Assembly (NCBI GenBank): GCA_017938155.1
Contig: JAGBCD010000040.1
Span: 62,001-126,000, forward strand
Source of the DNA: Paludibacteraceae bacterium
GTDB taxonomy: Bacteria > Bacteroidota > Bacteroidia > Bacteroidales > Paludibacteraceae
Length of the DNA: 64,000 nt
Reading direction: 5' to 3'
Position 1 is the first letter of the stretch; every line of letters begins with the position of its first letter. This document shows, piece by piece, positions 8,851 to 18,175 of this stretch. The notes below the pieces were generated by a model that was given only the letters and a program-made list of their open reading frames with translations, was not told where the DNA came from and made no database searches. The position numbers and the translations under genes are program-made.

Positions 8851-9174
8851 ATAGGTAGGTATATTTCTCCACAGAAAATTCATTTGGCAAATCACAATAG
8901 AACATCAAAAAGATTCATTACACAAACCATTCACAAACGACTTAAACAACGATACGCAAAAATCATTGCATAATATATCTATAGGTACGTATAGGCATAA
9001 AACAAGAGATAAACAGATAATGCTATATCTTGATTTATTATAGGCTGAAGGTAGTATAGTGATTTAATCCACTTAAGGTTGCGTAACAAACACCATTCAA
9101 TCCATCCATGAACAGAATTATACCGCATGATTGCATTGGGTACAATATTAGATTCTATAGCAATATTTTACATT
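8851..9174. other. gene-free interval between convergent units
   Basis: About 320 bp between the terminators of gcvH (plus) and the DUF4270 gene (minus). No coding frame, RNA fold or repeat was recognised. Confidence 0.5.
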
Positions 9175-9201
9175 ACAAAAATGCATGGAGACTCCATGCA
9201 T
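9175..9201 (-). terminator. terminator of the starch-synthase-like/DUF4270 operon
   Basis: Palindrome ATGCATGGAG / CTCCATGCAT centred on 9191. On the minus strand it is followed by TTTTG, giving a hairpin plus short U tract about 70 nt after the DUF4270 stop codon. Confidence 0.75.
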
Positions 9202-9268
9202 AGTAATTAAGATATTATAATGTCAAAATAATTTTACTTTCTTATATCCGAACGATTATTGAAAGTTC

Positions 9269-10723
9269 TTACCACAGAACTTTGTCAGAAAATCCTGAAT
9301 AAATCACTTCTATATTCATCGACTGTTCAGTATCTGAAGAGCTTGACAATATAGTGGACGTAACTGCCTGTTCTACTTGTACAGCAGACACATAAGATGC
9401 AGAGGATGAGTATGCTGTAGTGATTTTGACTGGAACAAGTAGCATTTCTAACGTATCCAAACTCATTGTATCCCGTTGTTGATGGGTAAGTAAGTCTGAT
9501 AAATCAAATATGTAACTATAATGATACTGTTTCTTCTCATCCAAAGAAACGGATAAATTGCTGCAAATCGCACAAGTGTCTGATGGCAATTCCTTCTTAG
9601 TAAAGAAACGATCAAAAGCGCTTTTCTTGATGAGCATCATTGAAGTTGCTGGACGTGCCCAATTGGCAAGATTGAACTGATTGTTCGCAATATCACCATT
9701 TAACACATTTACTTTGAGTGATGCCATATTAACGTAAGGTCGTTTTTCTCCCACTTCACTTTGTATTCTGTGCTTAATATCATTGATTGGAATGTTCAAT
9801 TGAGTATATATGTTAGCTGGGGAAAGTACATAATCCCTCGTAGCATCATCTTTTAATTTGCCATAAATGATATCTCTCTCAGGATAAGTATAACGATTGA
9901 TTTGTCTTGACTCAACATTTGCATACAAATATTTTATATCTGGCAATGTTGTATAGGTAGAACTACCTTCTTGAGTTGGGATAGTATAATGATAGTGAAT
10001 AGCCAAACATATATCGTAAACATAAAGAGCTGATGCACCACCATAATTGGTAGTTATATACAAACCTTTGAACAATTGATTGAAAGCCTCTTTGGATGAA
10101 AAATCTTTGATATTGAAAATCTTTTGGGCATAATGATCATTCATCTTCATCATGATACGAGATATGTATGAAGAAGTAGTAGAGTGATATACAGAATCTT
10201 TTGGAACTGCCGGTACCACTATTTTATCTCGATACAACACGCGAGTGGAGTCATGCAAACTACAAAACTTATTAACATCTACATCACTTGTATATACAGA
10301 ATCAAAATAAAGTGTTTCTTTATCCATTTCATAGACGGTGATTCCTATTGGTGCATTTCCATCACCATGCCATGAACGATAGAACATCATCAGAGTAATG
10401 GAGTCAATCTGAGCAGAATCGGGATATACAAAACCTTCTGGACTCGTAAACTGAGCTAATATATCCGCCTTTATTGTTCCCACATTAGGTCTAACACATT
10501 CTCCTAATAAAAATGAATCTGGGGTGTACTCAATCGGAGACGCCATGAATATTTCAGAGCGAATATTTCTCAATGTATCTGCAAATACCACAACACTCTC
10601 TTCTTCCAACAAAGCAGAGGCTCCTGCAGATGCTACATCATCATTACAAGCCGTTAGCATGCTCGTCATTAGCGAGCAAACTATTGTAAAAATCCAAATA
10701 TTTTTGTGAGTCATTTTCATCAC
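9269..10723 (-). CDS. DUF4270 family lipoprotein
   Basis: A 484-residue exported lipoprotein. The signal peptide ends in the lipobox MLTAC at about residue 26, followed by NDD, which in Bacteroidota lipoproteins is compatible with surface or outer-membrane location. The mature part has the DUF4270 pattern: VGTIKADILAQF, SAQIDSITLMMFYRSWHGDG, a GLYITTNYGGASALYVYD segment and a C-terminal IEVIYS. No enzyme motif is known for this family. The start region overlaps the 3' end of the upstream gene by 71-80 bp in another frame (ATGs at 10723, 10720 and 10714), implying translational coupling. Pairing of this family with a starch-synthase-like protein and panC is, to my knowledge, seen in other Bacteroidales. 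Confidence 0.85.
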   Translation of the reverse strand: MMKMTHKNIWIFTIVCSLMTSMLTACNDDVASAGASALLEEESVVVFADTLRNIRSEIFMASPIEYTPDSFLLGECVRPNVGTIKADILAQFTSPEGFVYPDSAQIDSITLMMFYRSWHGDGNAPIGITVYEMDKETLYFDSVYTSDVDVNKFCSLHDSTRVLYRDKIVVPAVPKDSVYHSTTSSYISRIMMKMNDHYAQKIFNIKDFSSKEAFNQLFKGLYITTNYGGASALYVYDICLAIHYHYTIPTQEGSSTYTTLPDIKYLYANVESRQINRYTYPERDIIYGKLKDDATRDYVLSPANIYTQLNIPINDIKHRIQSEVGEKRPYVNMASLKVNVLNGDIANNQFNLANWARPATSMMLIKKSAFDRFFTKKELPSDTCAICSNLSVSLDEKKQYHYSYIFDLSDLLTHQQRDTMSLDTLEMLLVPVKITTAYSSSASYVSAVQVEQAVTSTILSSSSDTEQSMNIEVIYSGFSDKVLW

Positions 10724-11489
10724 TATACAACATTATCGGTTTACCACTTGTTTCAGCATAGTTCAGCACTCGCTGATTAACCCGTGGAGCTGAAATCACA
10801 ATTGCATCAGAGTAGTCAATCGCCAATCGCATCAACTCTTCATAACCAACAGGGAAACCAGCAATACTACGTACCAAATTTTGTGACATTCCGTCCATCA
10901 AAATTTTGCTTGCAAACTTTGTACCAAAAGGCGTCGAATACTCATCTGCATCAATTGATAGAACAACCTTTGATTTGGTAAAGAATGGTGCATCTGCATA
11001 CGCAGTTTTCAAGTATATAGGCGTCAACGCAGACATCCACCCTGAACAATGTACCAAATCAGGAGTCCAACGTAATTTCTTAACAGTTTCAATAACGCCT
11101 CGCGCATAAAATATGGTACGCTCGTCATTATCCTTATACTCTACTCCATTAGCATCTGCATACCCTTTTCTTCTATGGAAGAAATCATCATTGTCTATAA
11201 AATAAATCTGTATGCGTGCAGATTGAATGCTCGCTACTTTGATAAGCAATGGATGATCGGTATCATCAATGATAATATTCATGCCAGAAAGACGTATGAC
11301 TTCATGCAACTGATTACGACGTTCGTTTATGTCACCAAACTTAGGCATAAACGTCCGCGTTTCAAAACCATTTGCCTGAAAGACCTCCGGCAGTTGACGA
11401 TTCAGGACTCGAATTGGCGTTTCTTCCGCCAAATAGGGAAAAATCTCCTGTGATACAAACAAAATGCGATTCGGCTCTTTCATAAGCAT
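10644..11489 (-). CDS. GT5-like starch/glycogen synthase N-terminal-domain protein, no C-terminal domain
   Basis: A 281-residue cytoplasmic protein resembling only the first Rossmann half of GT5 glycogen synthase. Seen are ILFVSQEIFPYLAEE (the ADP-glucose synthase N-terminal strand, without the KxGG motif), LPEVFQANGFETRTFMPKFGDI, PDLVHCSGWMSALTPIYLKT and a C-terminal SDAIVISAPRVNQRVL. The second GT-B domain that binds the sugar nucleotide is missing, and the protein ends naturally before the DUF4270 gene, so this is not a frameshift. It is unlikely to synthesise glycogen alone; a regulatory or glycan-binding role is possible. The window's catalytically complete glycogen synthase candidate is the GT3 protein at 39978. 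The ATG at 11483 (MKEPNR) is an alternative start. Confidence 0.8.
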   Translation of the reverse strand: MLMKEPNRILFVSQEIFPYLAEETPIRVLNRQLPEVFQANGFETRTFMPKFGDINERRNQLHEVIRLSGMNIIIDDTDHPLLIKVASIQSARIQIYFIDNDDFFHRRKGYADANGVEYKDNDERTIFYARGVIETVKKLRWTPDLVHCSGWMSALTPIYLKTAYADAPFFTKSKVVLSIDADEYSTPFGTKFASKILMDGMSQNLVRSIAGFPVGYEELMRLAIDYSDAIVISAPRVNQRVLNYAETSGKPIMLYSDENDSQKYLDFYNSLLANDEHANGL

Positions 11490-11519
11490 GTATTTTAGAT
11501 TAAGTATTCTTTAAGGCTA

Positions 11520-11551
11520 CAAAGGTACTAAAAATTAACGAAAAATACAAA
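11520..11551 (-). promoter_or_regulatory. promoter of the starch-synthase-like/DUF4270 operon
   Basis: On the minus strand TTTG, 20 bp, TACCTTTG; both boxes match consensus. It lies 31 bp before the ATG at 11489 and back to back with the panC promoter. Confidence 0.8.
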
Positions 11552-11590
11552 TTTTTGAAGTAATAATTTTTTTCTGTTATCAAAATTTAG

Positions 11591-11598
11591 TACTTTTG
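11591..11598 (+). promoter_or_regulatory. -7 element of the panC-pdxB-proS promoter
   Basis: TACTTTTG, an exact TAnnTTTG box, 45 bp before the panC ATG. No good TTTG box is present at the expected distance, so only the -7 element is called. Confidence 0.6.
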
Positions 11599-11642
11599 CA
11601 CCCCTTATAATAAACACTTCACATAACTCAAACAACACTTTT

Positions 11643-12497
11643 ATGTATATAGTAGAGACACAACAGGAACTGCGTTCAAAAATCAACGAATATAAGCAAC
11701 AACAATTAACCATTGGTTTAGTTCCCACGATGGGAGCGCTACATGAAGGACATTTGACATTGATAAAAAAATGTTTGTCCGAAAATGATATCACCGTGGT
11801 TTCCATTTTTGTCAATCCAACACAATTCAACAATGCAGAGGACTTAATTAAATACCCTCGAAACTTAGCAAAAGACGCACAATTACTCGAACAAGTGGGA
11901 GTAGACATTGTTTTCGCTCCATCTACAGAAGAGATGTATGATGCAGAAGAATTGAACAGTCGTTTTGCATTTGACTTCAACGGATTGGACACGGTGATGG
12001 AAGGCGCCATGCGTCCTGGACACTTCAACGGAGTCGTACAGATTGTCAGTCGTTTGTTCCATCTTGTTACCCCCAACAAAGCTTACTTTGGAGAAAAGGA
12101 TTTCCAGCAATTGGCTATTATCCGCCATATGACATACCACTCTTCAATGTCATCAACATTTGACAATCTAACCATTGTAGGCTGTCCTATTGTTAGAGAA
12201 ACAAGCGGTTTGGCTCTTTCCAGTAGAAACGAACGACTCTCCGAGCAACAAAAAAATATTGCTACAAACATATACAAAACTCTTAATCTATCCAAAGATT
12301 GGGCAAACACATGCAGTGTAAAAGAAGTAGAGCAAAAAGTCATTCATACCATCAATTCAATAGAAGGTTTGGATGTAGAGTACTATTGCATTGTGGACAA
12401 AGACTCGTTGCAAGCTACGAATACTTTCCACAACGCAATTGGTTGTATAACTGTATATTGCGGTGATGTACGTCTAATTGATAACATACAATATTAG
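11643..12497 (+). CDS. panC: pantothenate synthetase (pantoate--beta-alanine ligase)
   Basis: ATP-dependent condensation of pantoate and beta-alanine to pantothenate, the precursor of CoA. The 284 residues show all family motifs: VPTMGALHEGHLTLI (nucleotide-binding HxGH), FVNPTQFN, MRPGHFNGV, YFGEKDFQQLAIIRHM and SGLALSSRNERLS (the KMSKS-like loop). It is the first gene of a plus-strand operon with pdxB and proS. In several Bacteroidales panC is followed by panD; here panD is absent from the window. Confidence 0.96.
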   Translation: MYIVETQQELRSKINEYKQQQLTIGLVPTMGALHEGHLTLIKKCLSENDITVVSIFVNPTQFNNAEDLIKYPRNLAKDAQLLEQVGVDIVFAPSTEEMYDAEELNSRFAFDFNGLDTVMEGAMRPGHFNGVVQIVSRLFHLVTPNKAYFGEKDFQQLAIIRHMTYHSSMSSTFDNLTIVGCPIVRETSGLALSSRNERLSEQQKNIATNIYKTLNLSKDWANTCSVKEVEQKVIHTINSIEGLDVEYYCIVDKDSLQATNTFHNAIGCITVYCGDVRLIDNIQY

Positions 12498-12512
12498 TTA
12501 TTTTTCTTGGTG

Positions 12513-13481
12513 ATGAAACCGACCATAGTTATAGAGAATCATATTCCTTTTTTGCAAGACGTACTAACGTCCTATGCTAATGTTCGATTTTTATCGCCAG
12601 AATCTATTACCCCTAAAACCATATCAGGCGCAGATGCGCTTGTGATTCGTACACGTACTTTATGCGATGCGACTTTATTGAGCGGATCTACTGTTCGATA
12701 TATCCTCACAGCAACCATTGGGTGTGACCATATTGATTTGGACTATTGCAACAAACACAACATTCAGGTCTTTACTTGCCCAGGTTGCAATGCTCAAGCT
12801 GTGTGCGATTATGTAGAAGAGGTAATCCATTGTTATAGCAAAAACCCTCTTCTCAACCCACTGGGTACAAACACAATTAAAGGTCTTACTTTGGGGGTTG
12901 TCGGCATTGGGCATGTTGGTTCTTTGGTATGCAAATTAGGTGAACGATTGGGTATGCGTGTATTAAAAAACGACCCTCCAAAACAAATAGGCGTTGCGTT
13001 GGAGCAGTTGGTACAAGAGAGCGATATCATTACATTTCACACCCCACTAACCCACTCCATTCCGTATGCGACCTACCATTTGTGTGATGCCACATTGCTT
13101 TCCAAGTGCCGTCCCCATGCACTGATTGTCAATGCAGCACGCGGTGGGATAATAGACGAGCAAGCATTACTAAACACTCAACACCCCTATGTATTGGACT
13201 GTTGGGAAGGTGAACCTCACATCCATACTGAGGTATTGGAACGAGCATGGATGGCTTCGTATCATATTGCAGGATACTCAATAGAAGGGAAAATGAATGC
13301 TTCACAAATGTGTTTAGATACTTTATCTAATGTTTTTGGGTTTCCTTTTTTGAGTATTGATAAAAAAGATGTACCTTTGCATGGTGATAACGAATCGGGT
13401 TGGTTGACGCGGATAACCAATCAATTGAAAGCAGAGCCTTCTGCATTTGAAAAATTACGCAAACAATATAAATTACGATAA
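12513..13481 (+). CDS. pdxB: erythronate-4-phosphate dehydrogenase-like protein
   Basis: A D-2-hydroxyacid dehydrogenase-family enzyme; PdxB oxidises 4-phospho-erythronate in the DXP-independent step of pyridoxal phosphate synthesis. The 323 residues have the PdxB-type N-terminus [14 protein letters not shown], the NAD motif [12 protein letters not shown], the arginine segment [21 protein letters not shown] with the catalytic Glu, and the [13 protein letters not shown] segment with the catalytic His. The last is diagnostic for PdxB within the family. The C-terminal dimerisation part is short compared with E. coli PdxB (about 378 residues). The ATG at 12513 is preferred to the TTG six bases upstream. 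Confidence 0.88.
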   Translation: MKPTIVIENHIPFLQDVLTSYANVRFLSPESITPKTISGADALVIRTRTLCDATLLSGSTVRYILTATIGCDHIDLDYCNKHNIQVFTCPGCNAQAVCDYVEEVIHCYSKNPLLNPLGTNTIKGLTLGVVGIGHVGSLVCKLGERLGMRVLKNDPPKQIGVALEQLVQESDIITFHTPLTHSIPYATYHLCDATLLSKCRPHALIVNAARGGIIDEQALLNTQHPYVLDCWEGEPHIHTEVLERAWMASYHIAGYSIEGKMNASQMCLDTLSNVFGFPFLSIDKKDVPLHGDNESGWLTRITNQLKAEPSAFEKLRKQYKLR

Positions 13482-13482
13482 T

Positions 13483-14973
13483 ATGGCAAATTTTCAAAAA
13501 CTTACCAGTAGAGGAGAAGATTATTCAAAATGGTACAACGAGTTGGTAGTTAAAGCAGATTTAGCAGAACAATCCGCAGTACGCGGTTGTATGGTCATCA
13601 AACCCTATGGTTATGCTATCTGGGAAACTATCCAATCTGAATTGGACCGTCGTTTCAAAGAACAAGGTGTCAAAAACGCCTATTTTCCTCTTCTCATCCC
13701 TAAATCCTTTCTTAGTCGCGAAGCAGAGCACGTAGAAGGTTTTGCTAAAGAATGTGCAATTGTCACACATCACCGTCTCAAAAACGATCCAGAAGGAAAA
13801 GGAGTTGTAGTGGACCCTGATGCTCGATTGGAAGAAGAGTTGATTATCCGCCCCACATCTGAAACAATCATTTGGTCCACATACAAAAACTGGATCTCTT
13901 CCTATAGAGACCTCCCTATCTTATGCAATCAATGGTGCAATGTTATGCGTTGGGAAATGCGCACTCGTCTATTCCTACGTACCGCAGAGTTTCTGTGGCA
14001 AGAAGGTCATACCGCTCATGCGACACAAGAAGAAGCAGAAGATTATGCTCGAACCATGTTAGACGTATATGCTGATTTCGCAGAACGAGTAATGGCAATC
14101 CCTGTATTGAAAGGTGTCAAATCTCCTAATGAGCGTTTTGCAGGCGCTTTAAACACCTATTGTATTGAAGCGATGATGCAAGATGGCAAAGCATTGCAAG
14201 CAGGTACGAGTCACTTCTTAGGACAAAATTTTGCTAAATCATTTGATGTACAGTACTTGACCAAAGAAAATAAGTTTGAATATGTTTGGGCTACCAGTTG
14301 GGGAGTTTCCACACGTCTCATGGGTGCGTTGATAATGACTCACTCCGATGATAATGGTTTGGTTTTGCCTCCACATCTTGCACCTACACAAGTGGTCATG
14401 GTTCCTATCTTTAGAAATCCTGAACAATTGAATGCCATCTTAGATAAATTCAACACCCTTGCATCGGAATTAAAGGCAATGGGTATTCGTGTTAAGATTG
14501 ATGCGAGTGACAAAGCAACCCCTGGATTTAAGTTCGCCGAGTATGAACTCAAGGGGGTTCCTGTTCGCATTGCTATGGGTGGCCGCGACCTTGAAAATGG
14601 AACGGTTGAAGTAGCACGCCGTGATACACTTACCAAGGAAACTATAGCAATGGATGGTATAGCAGACTATTTGAAGTCCTTATTAGAGGAGATACAAAAC
14701 AATATTTACAAGAAAGCACTTGACTTCCGCACAGCCAAAACTCGTGAAGTGGACACATACGAAGAGTTTAAAGAAGAAATCAAGAAGGGTGGTTTCTTAT
14801 TGTGCCATTGGGATGGTACTCCAGAGACAGAGGAACGAATCAAAGCGGAAACAAAAGCTACTATTCGTTGTATTCCAACTGAATCTTTCCCTGGATATAA
14901 GGAGGAAGCAGGAAAATGTATCCTAACAGGAAAACCAAGCAACAAGCGAGTTGTTTTTGCTATAGCCTATTAG
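13483..14973 (+). CDS. proS: prolyl-tRNA synthetase
   Basis: Class II aminoacyl-tRNA synthetase charging tRNA-Pro. It is the short form of 496 residues, resembling the eukaryote/archaeon-like type rather than the long E. coli type with an INS editing domain. Class II motifs are visible: [12 protein letters not shown] near residue 65, [18 protein letters not shown] (motif 2) near 125, and the C-terminal ATP-binding [16 protein letters not shown]. The N-terminal extension that would start at 13447 lies within pdxB, so the ATG at 13483 (MANFQKL), one base after the pdxB stop, is preferred. The C-terminus ends in FAIAY, the usual Tyr ending of this type. Confidence 0.95.
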   Translation: MANFQKLTSRGEDYSKWYNELVVKADLAEQSAVRGCMVIKPYGYAIWETIQSELDRRFKEQGVKNAYFPLLIPKSFLSREAEHVEGFAKECAIVTHHRLKNDPEGKGVVVDPDARLEEELIIRPTSETIIWSTYKNWISSYRDLPILCNQWCNVMRWEMRTRLFLRTAEFLWQEGHTAHATQEEAEDYARTMLDVYADFAERVMAIPVLKGVKSPNERFAGALNTYCIEAMMQDGKALQAGTSHFLGQNFAKSFDVQYLTKENKFEYVWATSWGVSTRLMGALIMTHSDDNGLVLPPHLAPTQVVMVPIFRNPEQLNAILDKFNTLASELKAMGIRVKIDASDKATPGFKFAEYELKGVPVRIAMGGRDLENGTVEVARRDTLTKETIAMDGIADYLKSLLEEIQNNIYKKALDFRTAKTREVDTYEEFKEEIKKGGFLLCHWDGTPETEERIKAETKATIRCIPTESFPGYKEEAGKCILTGKPSNKRVVFAIAY

Positions 14974-15003
14974 TATAATCCCCTTTTATGGGGGTTGTTA
15001 TAC
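14973..15003 (+). terminator. hairpin at the end of proS
   Basis: Stem GTATAA(T)CCCC / GGGGGTTGTTATAC with a 6-nt TTTTAT loop, starting at the proS stop codon. There is no real T tract afterwards, so it is called a weak or rho-aided terminator. Its core resembles the palindrome upstream of the feoB-like gene at 27013-27032. Confidence 0.55.
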
Positions 15004-15069
15004 ATTTTATAAGGGTTATTATATAGCAATAACGCATTTCATACATACAAAAAATCCCAATTAAAAGGG

Positions 15070-15101
15070 ATTGTGTAGGTGGATAGAAAGCAGTACTTTT
15101 G
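15070..15101 (+). promoter_or_regulatory. promoter of TonB-dependent receptor 15124
   Basis: ATTG at 15070-15073, 20 bp, and TACTTTTG at 15094-15101. The start codon is 23 bp further on. A small hairpin, AATCCC/GGGATT, sits at about 15053-15072 next to the -33 box. Confidence 0.7.
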
Positions 15102-15123
15102 CACCATAAATTAGTTGATTTTT

Positions 15124-17403
15124 ATGGACAAAAAAGTACTGTTTTTTATTTTACTATTTTTCAATGTGTGTGCTTATGCTCAAAGTGATGCACATATCAC
15201 AGGACACGTATTAGATGCTCAGACTAACGAGCACTTACCTTTTGTTAATGTACAAATTGAGGGCACATCTATTGGGTGTCTCACGGACGAATCTGGTCAT
15301 TTCTACCTTAGGAACTTACCCGAAGGCAAGTTAGTTGTGGTATTTTCTATGATGGGATATGAGACCATCAAAAAAGATATCGTTTTGCACAAGGATACTT
15401 TGGTAGAGATGAACATTAGTATTCAAGAAACTTCTTTCATCGTAGATAACGTCGTAGTGACGGCCAATAAGTATGAAACCAAGCAAAAAGAAGTAGCCAC
15501 GATTGTTAACGTTATCTCTCCACTGATTATTGAGAGTACTACGTCTAATACGATAGCCGATGTCCTTGGCTTTCAGACGGGATTACGTATCGAAGAAACC
15601 TGTTCCAACTGTGGTGTACCACAGATTCGCATCAATGGTTTAGAAGGTCAATATACACAAATACTTATGGACTCTCGTCCAATTTTCTCCTCTTTGGCAT
15701 CCGTTTATGGTTTGGAACAACTACCTACAGGTATGGTTGATCGCATAGAAGTGATTCGTGGTGGCGGTAGCGCGCTCTATGGTGCCAACGCTATCGCAGG
15801 CGTAGTGAACATCATCACCAAAGAGCCTTCACGCAATTTCTTCAATGTCAATCATACCACTGCTTTCACACAAAGCGGCACCTACGACATCAACACCGCT
15901 ATGAATGCCAGTGTCGTGTCGGAGAACCAAAAAGCAGGTATCTTCCTCTTCGGCGTGCAGCGCAACCGCGAGCAATACGACCGCGACAAAGATGGCTATT
16001 CTGACATCCCATTACTCAATACCACCACCGCAGGTTTTCGCTCATTCTTCAAGACTTCCGACTATTCCAAACTGACGGCCGAGTACCATCATACCACCGA
16101 GTATCGCCGTGGCGGATATGGCATAGATAGCGTACAACCACATGAGTCGCCTCTCTGCGAACAGTTGCGCCATAATATTGACGCTGCGACGATGAAATGG
16201 GATATGTTCACCGCTGACAACAAACACTTCTTGAGGGTATATAGCAGTTTCCAACATATCGGTCGCAATAGTTATTTCGGTACGAACTACAACCCTAATG
16301 CCTATGGCAAATCCACAGATATTGTGTCAGTCACGGGCGCGCAATACCGTTTCTCTTATCCATGCGGTCTAATGAATGCCGACCTCAGCGCAGGTGCCGA
16401 GTATTCGTATAACCAACTGCGCGACCATATTCTTGGTTATGACCGCAACACCCTCCAGCGCGTACATCTCGGAGGGGGATACATTCAAAACGAATGGAAG
16501 AACAAACAATGGTCTATTCTCGTAGGTGGACGTTTGGAGCAGCACTCTTTGCTGGAGAAACCAGTCTTCTCCCCTCGCGCGAATGTGCGCTATACGCCTA
16601 TTGACCCTATTATTCTGCGCCTGAGTTATGCCAGCGGTTACCGTGCACCACAAATCTACGAAGAGGACTTGCACGTAGGTGCGGTGGGTGGCGAAGTATC
16701 ACTCATCTTCTTAGACGAAAACTTGCGCCCCGAATATAGCCACTCCGTCAGCGGAAGCATCGATATGTACAAACGCTTTGGCATATGGGATCTCAACCTT
16801 ACCCTTGAAGGATTTTTCACCCAACTCAACGATGTTTTCACACTCGTAGAGAACGGACATGACGCACAGGGTAACCTACTTCTCAAAAGAACCAATGCAA
16901 GTGGCGCTCGCGTAGCAGGTCTTAATGTCGAAGGAAAAGTGGGATATGGGCATTTGCTTACACTACAATTGGGGTATACATACAATCATAGTAGATATAT
17001 AGAAGAAGAGGTTTGGAGTGAAAATCCCAATATCAAACCACAAAAGCGCATGTTTCGGACACCCGATCATTACGGATATTTCTTACTCAATATTGAACCT
17101 TTTGAGAATTTCCATATTGTAACCAACGGCAAGGTAACGGGCAGCATGTTAGTCCAGCACTTCGCAGGGTATATCGAAGAAGATGAAGAGGTTGAAACGC
17201 CTACATTCTTTGAATGGGATGTCAAGTTATGCTACGACATACCTTTGTACAAATACTACACATTGGAGATTAATGTGGGAGTCAAGAATCTCCTTGATCA
17301 ATTTCAAACAGATATAGATAAGGGTATTGACCGAGATGCTGGTTATATTTATGGTCCTACCACTCCTCGAACATTCTTTGCTGGAATCAATTTGAAGATA
17401 TAA
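15124..17403 (+). CDS. TonB-dependent outer-membrane receptor with carboxypeptidase-regulatory-like N-terminus
   Basis: A 759-residue outer-membrane receptor. A signal peptide ends in CAYAQ; a carboxypeptidase-D regulatory-like fold follows (ITGHVLDAQTNEHLPFVNVQIEG, about residues 24-110), then the plug with ETCSNCGVPQIRINGLEGQYTQ in short segments, DRIEVIRGGGSALYGANAIAGVVNIITK, and a 22-strand-type barrel ending with IYGPTTPRTFFAGINLKI (C-terminal aromatic). The CSNC pair in the plug is a feature of one Bacteroidota receptor subfamily; substrate is unknown, with metal chelates or haem/cobalamin-like ligands possible. The ATG at 15124 is used, since the frame upstream begins only with TTG. 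Codon and GC content change clearly inside the gene: about 52-55% GC in the sampled stretches between 15.8 and 16.9 kb against about 38% near the start. Confidence 0.9.
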   Translation: MDKKVLFFILLFFNVCAYAQSDAHITGHVLDAQTNEHLPFVNVQIEGTSIGCLTDESGHFYLRNLPEGKLVVVFSMMGYETIKKDIVLHKDTLVEMNISIQETSFIVDNVVVTANKYETKQKEVATIVNVISPLIIESTTSNTIADVLGFQTGLRIEETCSNCGVPQIRINGLEGQYTQILMDSRPIFSSLASVYGLEQLPTGMVDRIEVIRGGGSALYGANAIAGVVNIITKEPSRNFFNVNHTTAFTQSGTYDINTAMNASVVSENQKAGIFLFGVQRNREQYDRDKDGYSDIPLLNTTTAGFRSFFKTSDYSKLTAEYHHTTEYRRGGYGIDSVQPHESPLCEQLRHNIDAATMKWDMFTADNKHFLRVYSSFQHIGRNSYFGTNYNPNAYGKSTDIVSVTGAQYRFSYPCGLMNADLSAGAEYSYNQLRDHILGYDRNTLQRVHLGGGYIQNEWKNKQWSILVGGRLEQHSLLEKPVFSPRANVRYTPIDPIILRLSYASGYRAPQIYEEDLHVGAVGGEVSLIFLDENLRPEYSHSVSGSIDMYKRFGIWDLNLTLEGFFTQLNDVFTLVENGHDAQGNLLLKRTNASGARVAGLNVEGKVGYGHLLTLQLGYTYNHSRYIEEEVWSENPNIKPQKRMFRTPDHYGYFLLNIEPFENFHIVTNGKVTGSMLVQHFAGYIEEDEEVETPTFFEWDVKLCYDIPLYKYYTLEINVGVKNLLDQFQTDIDKGIDRDAGYIYGPTTPRTFFAGINLKI

Positions 17404-17413
17404 GTCTCTTTTG

Positions 17414-17451
17414 CTTAAAGTGCTGCAAGACAATCCTTGCGGCACTTTAAG
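17414..17451. terminator. long hairpin between convergent genes
   Basis: Two 16-nt arms, CTTAAAGTGCTGCAAG (17414-17429) and CTTGCGGCACTTTAAG (17436-17451), pair fully with one G:U and enclose a 6-nt loop. It sits between the stop codons of the TonB receptor (plus) and aat (minus). No T tract on either side, so bidirectional termination or RNA stabilisation is inferred. Confidence 0.65.
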
Positions 17452-17516
17452 TATATGATGAAGATGTAGATTCGTTTGACAAGGTTGGATGGAACGATAG
17501 TAAAAAGATTATTTTA

Positions 17517-18170
17517 CTAATCGGTGTTGTTTATCAACTCCATGTATTCGTCATACGTTATATGTTTTCCTCCCATGCTTAGTAGATGCGGTGTCTCGAA
17601 TTGGCAATCAATAATCCCTCCAGCCTTGCCTACTATTTTTGCTAATGCTATTAGTGCCAGTTTGGATGCGTTAGGAACAAGAGAGAACATACTTTCGCCA
17701 AAGATATTTTTACCGATAGCCACGCCGTATAGTCCCCCTACCAATTTTTCCTCTTGCCACACTTCTATACTGATGGCATGTTGGATTTGATGTAGTTGCT
17801 TATAAGCTGTTATCATTTGTTCTCCAAGCCATGCATATTGTTCATGGTCACGATATTGGGCGGTGCTACAATGCATGATCACATCATCAAAAGCTTTGTT
17901 ACATGTGACGCGATAGAGGTTCTTGTTGATTAGGTTTCGCATGGAGTGACTAATGTGTATGTCCTGAGGAAAAATAACGAATCTATCTTGCGGACAATAC
18001 CACCAAATCTCTTTAGATTTTTTATGTGGAAACCAAGGAAAAATGCCATTATTATATGCCAATAATAACCATTCAGGTGTAAGTTCTCCACCCACTGCGA
18101 ATAGTCCGTCATCATTTGCATGACGAGGATCAGGAAAACCAATGATATCTTTGCGTAATCTATATACCAT
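17517..18170 (-). CDS. aat: leucyl/phenylalanyl-tRNA--protein transferase
   Basis: Attaches Leu or Phe from charged tRNA to N-terminal Lys/Arg of proteins, making N-degrons for ClpAPS. The 217 residues have the family landmarks: FPDPRHANDDGLFAVGGEL near the N-terminus, LLAYNNGIFPWF, EIWWYCPQDRFVI, VEVWQ-type EVWQEEKLVGGLYGVAIGKNIFGESMFS and IDCQFETPHLLSMGG. It starts 5 bp after clpA, so it is co-transcribed with clpS-clpA. The grouping of substrate-tagging enzyme, adaptor and unfoldase is functionally coherent. Confidence 0.96.
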   Translation of the reverse strand: MVYRLRKDIIGFPDPRHANDDGLFAVGGELTPEWLLLAYNNGIFPWFPHKKSKEIWWYCPQDRFVIFPQDIHISHSMRNLINKNLYRVTCNKAFDDVIMHCSTAQYRDHEQYAWLGEQMITAYKQLHQIQHAISIEVWQEEKLVGGLYGVAIGKNIFGESMFSLVPNASKLALIALAKIVGKAGGIIDCQFETPHLLSMGGKHITYDEYMELINNTD

Positions 18171-18175
18171 TTGTT

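Noticed and set aside
11528..12079. 183-codon minus-strand frame opposite panC
   Set aside because: Shadow of panC, whose motifs are all intact on the plus strand; it also covers the divergent promoter region.
14973..15003. Riboswitch upstream of the TonB receptor
   Set aside because: Only a simple hairpin at the proS stop was found. No cobalamin or other riboswitch core could be recognised, and the receptor promoter lies downstream of it.
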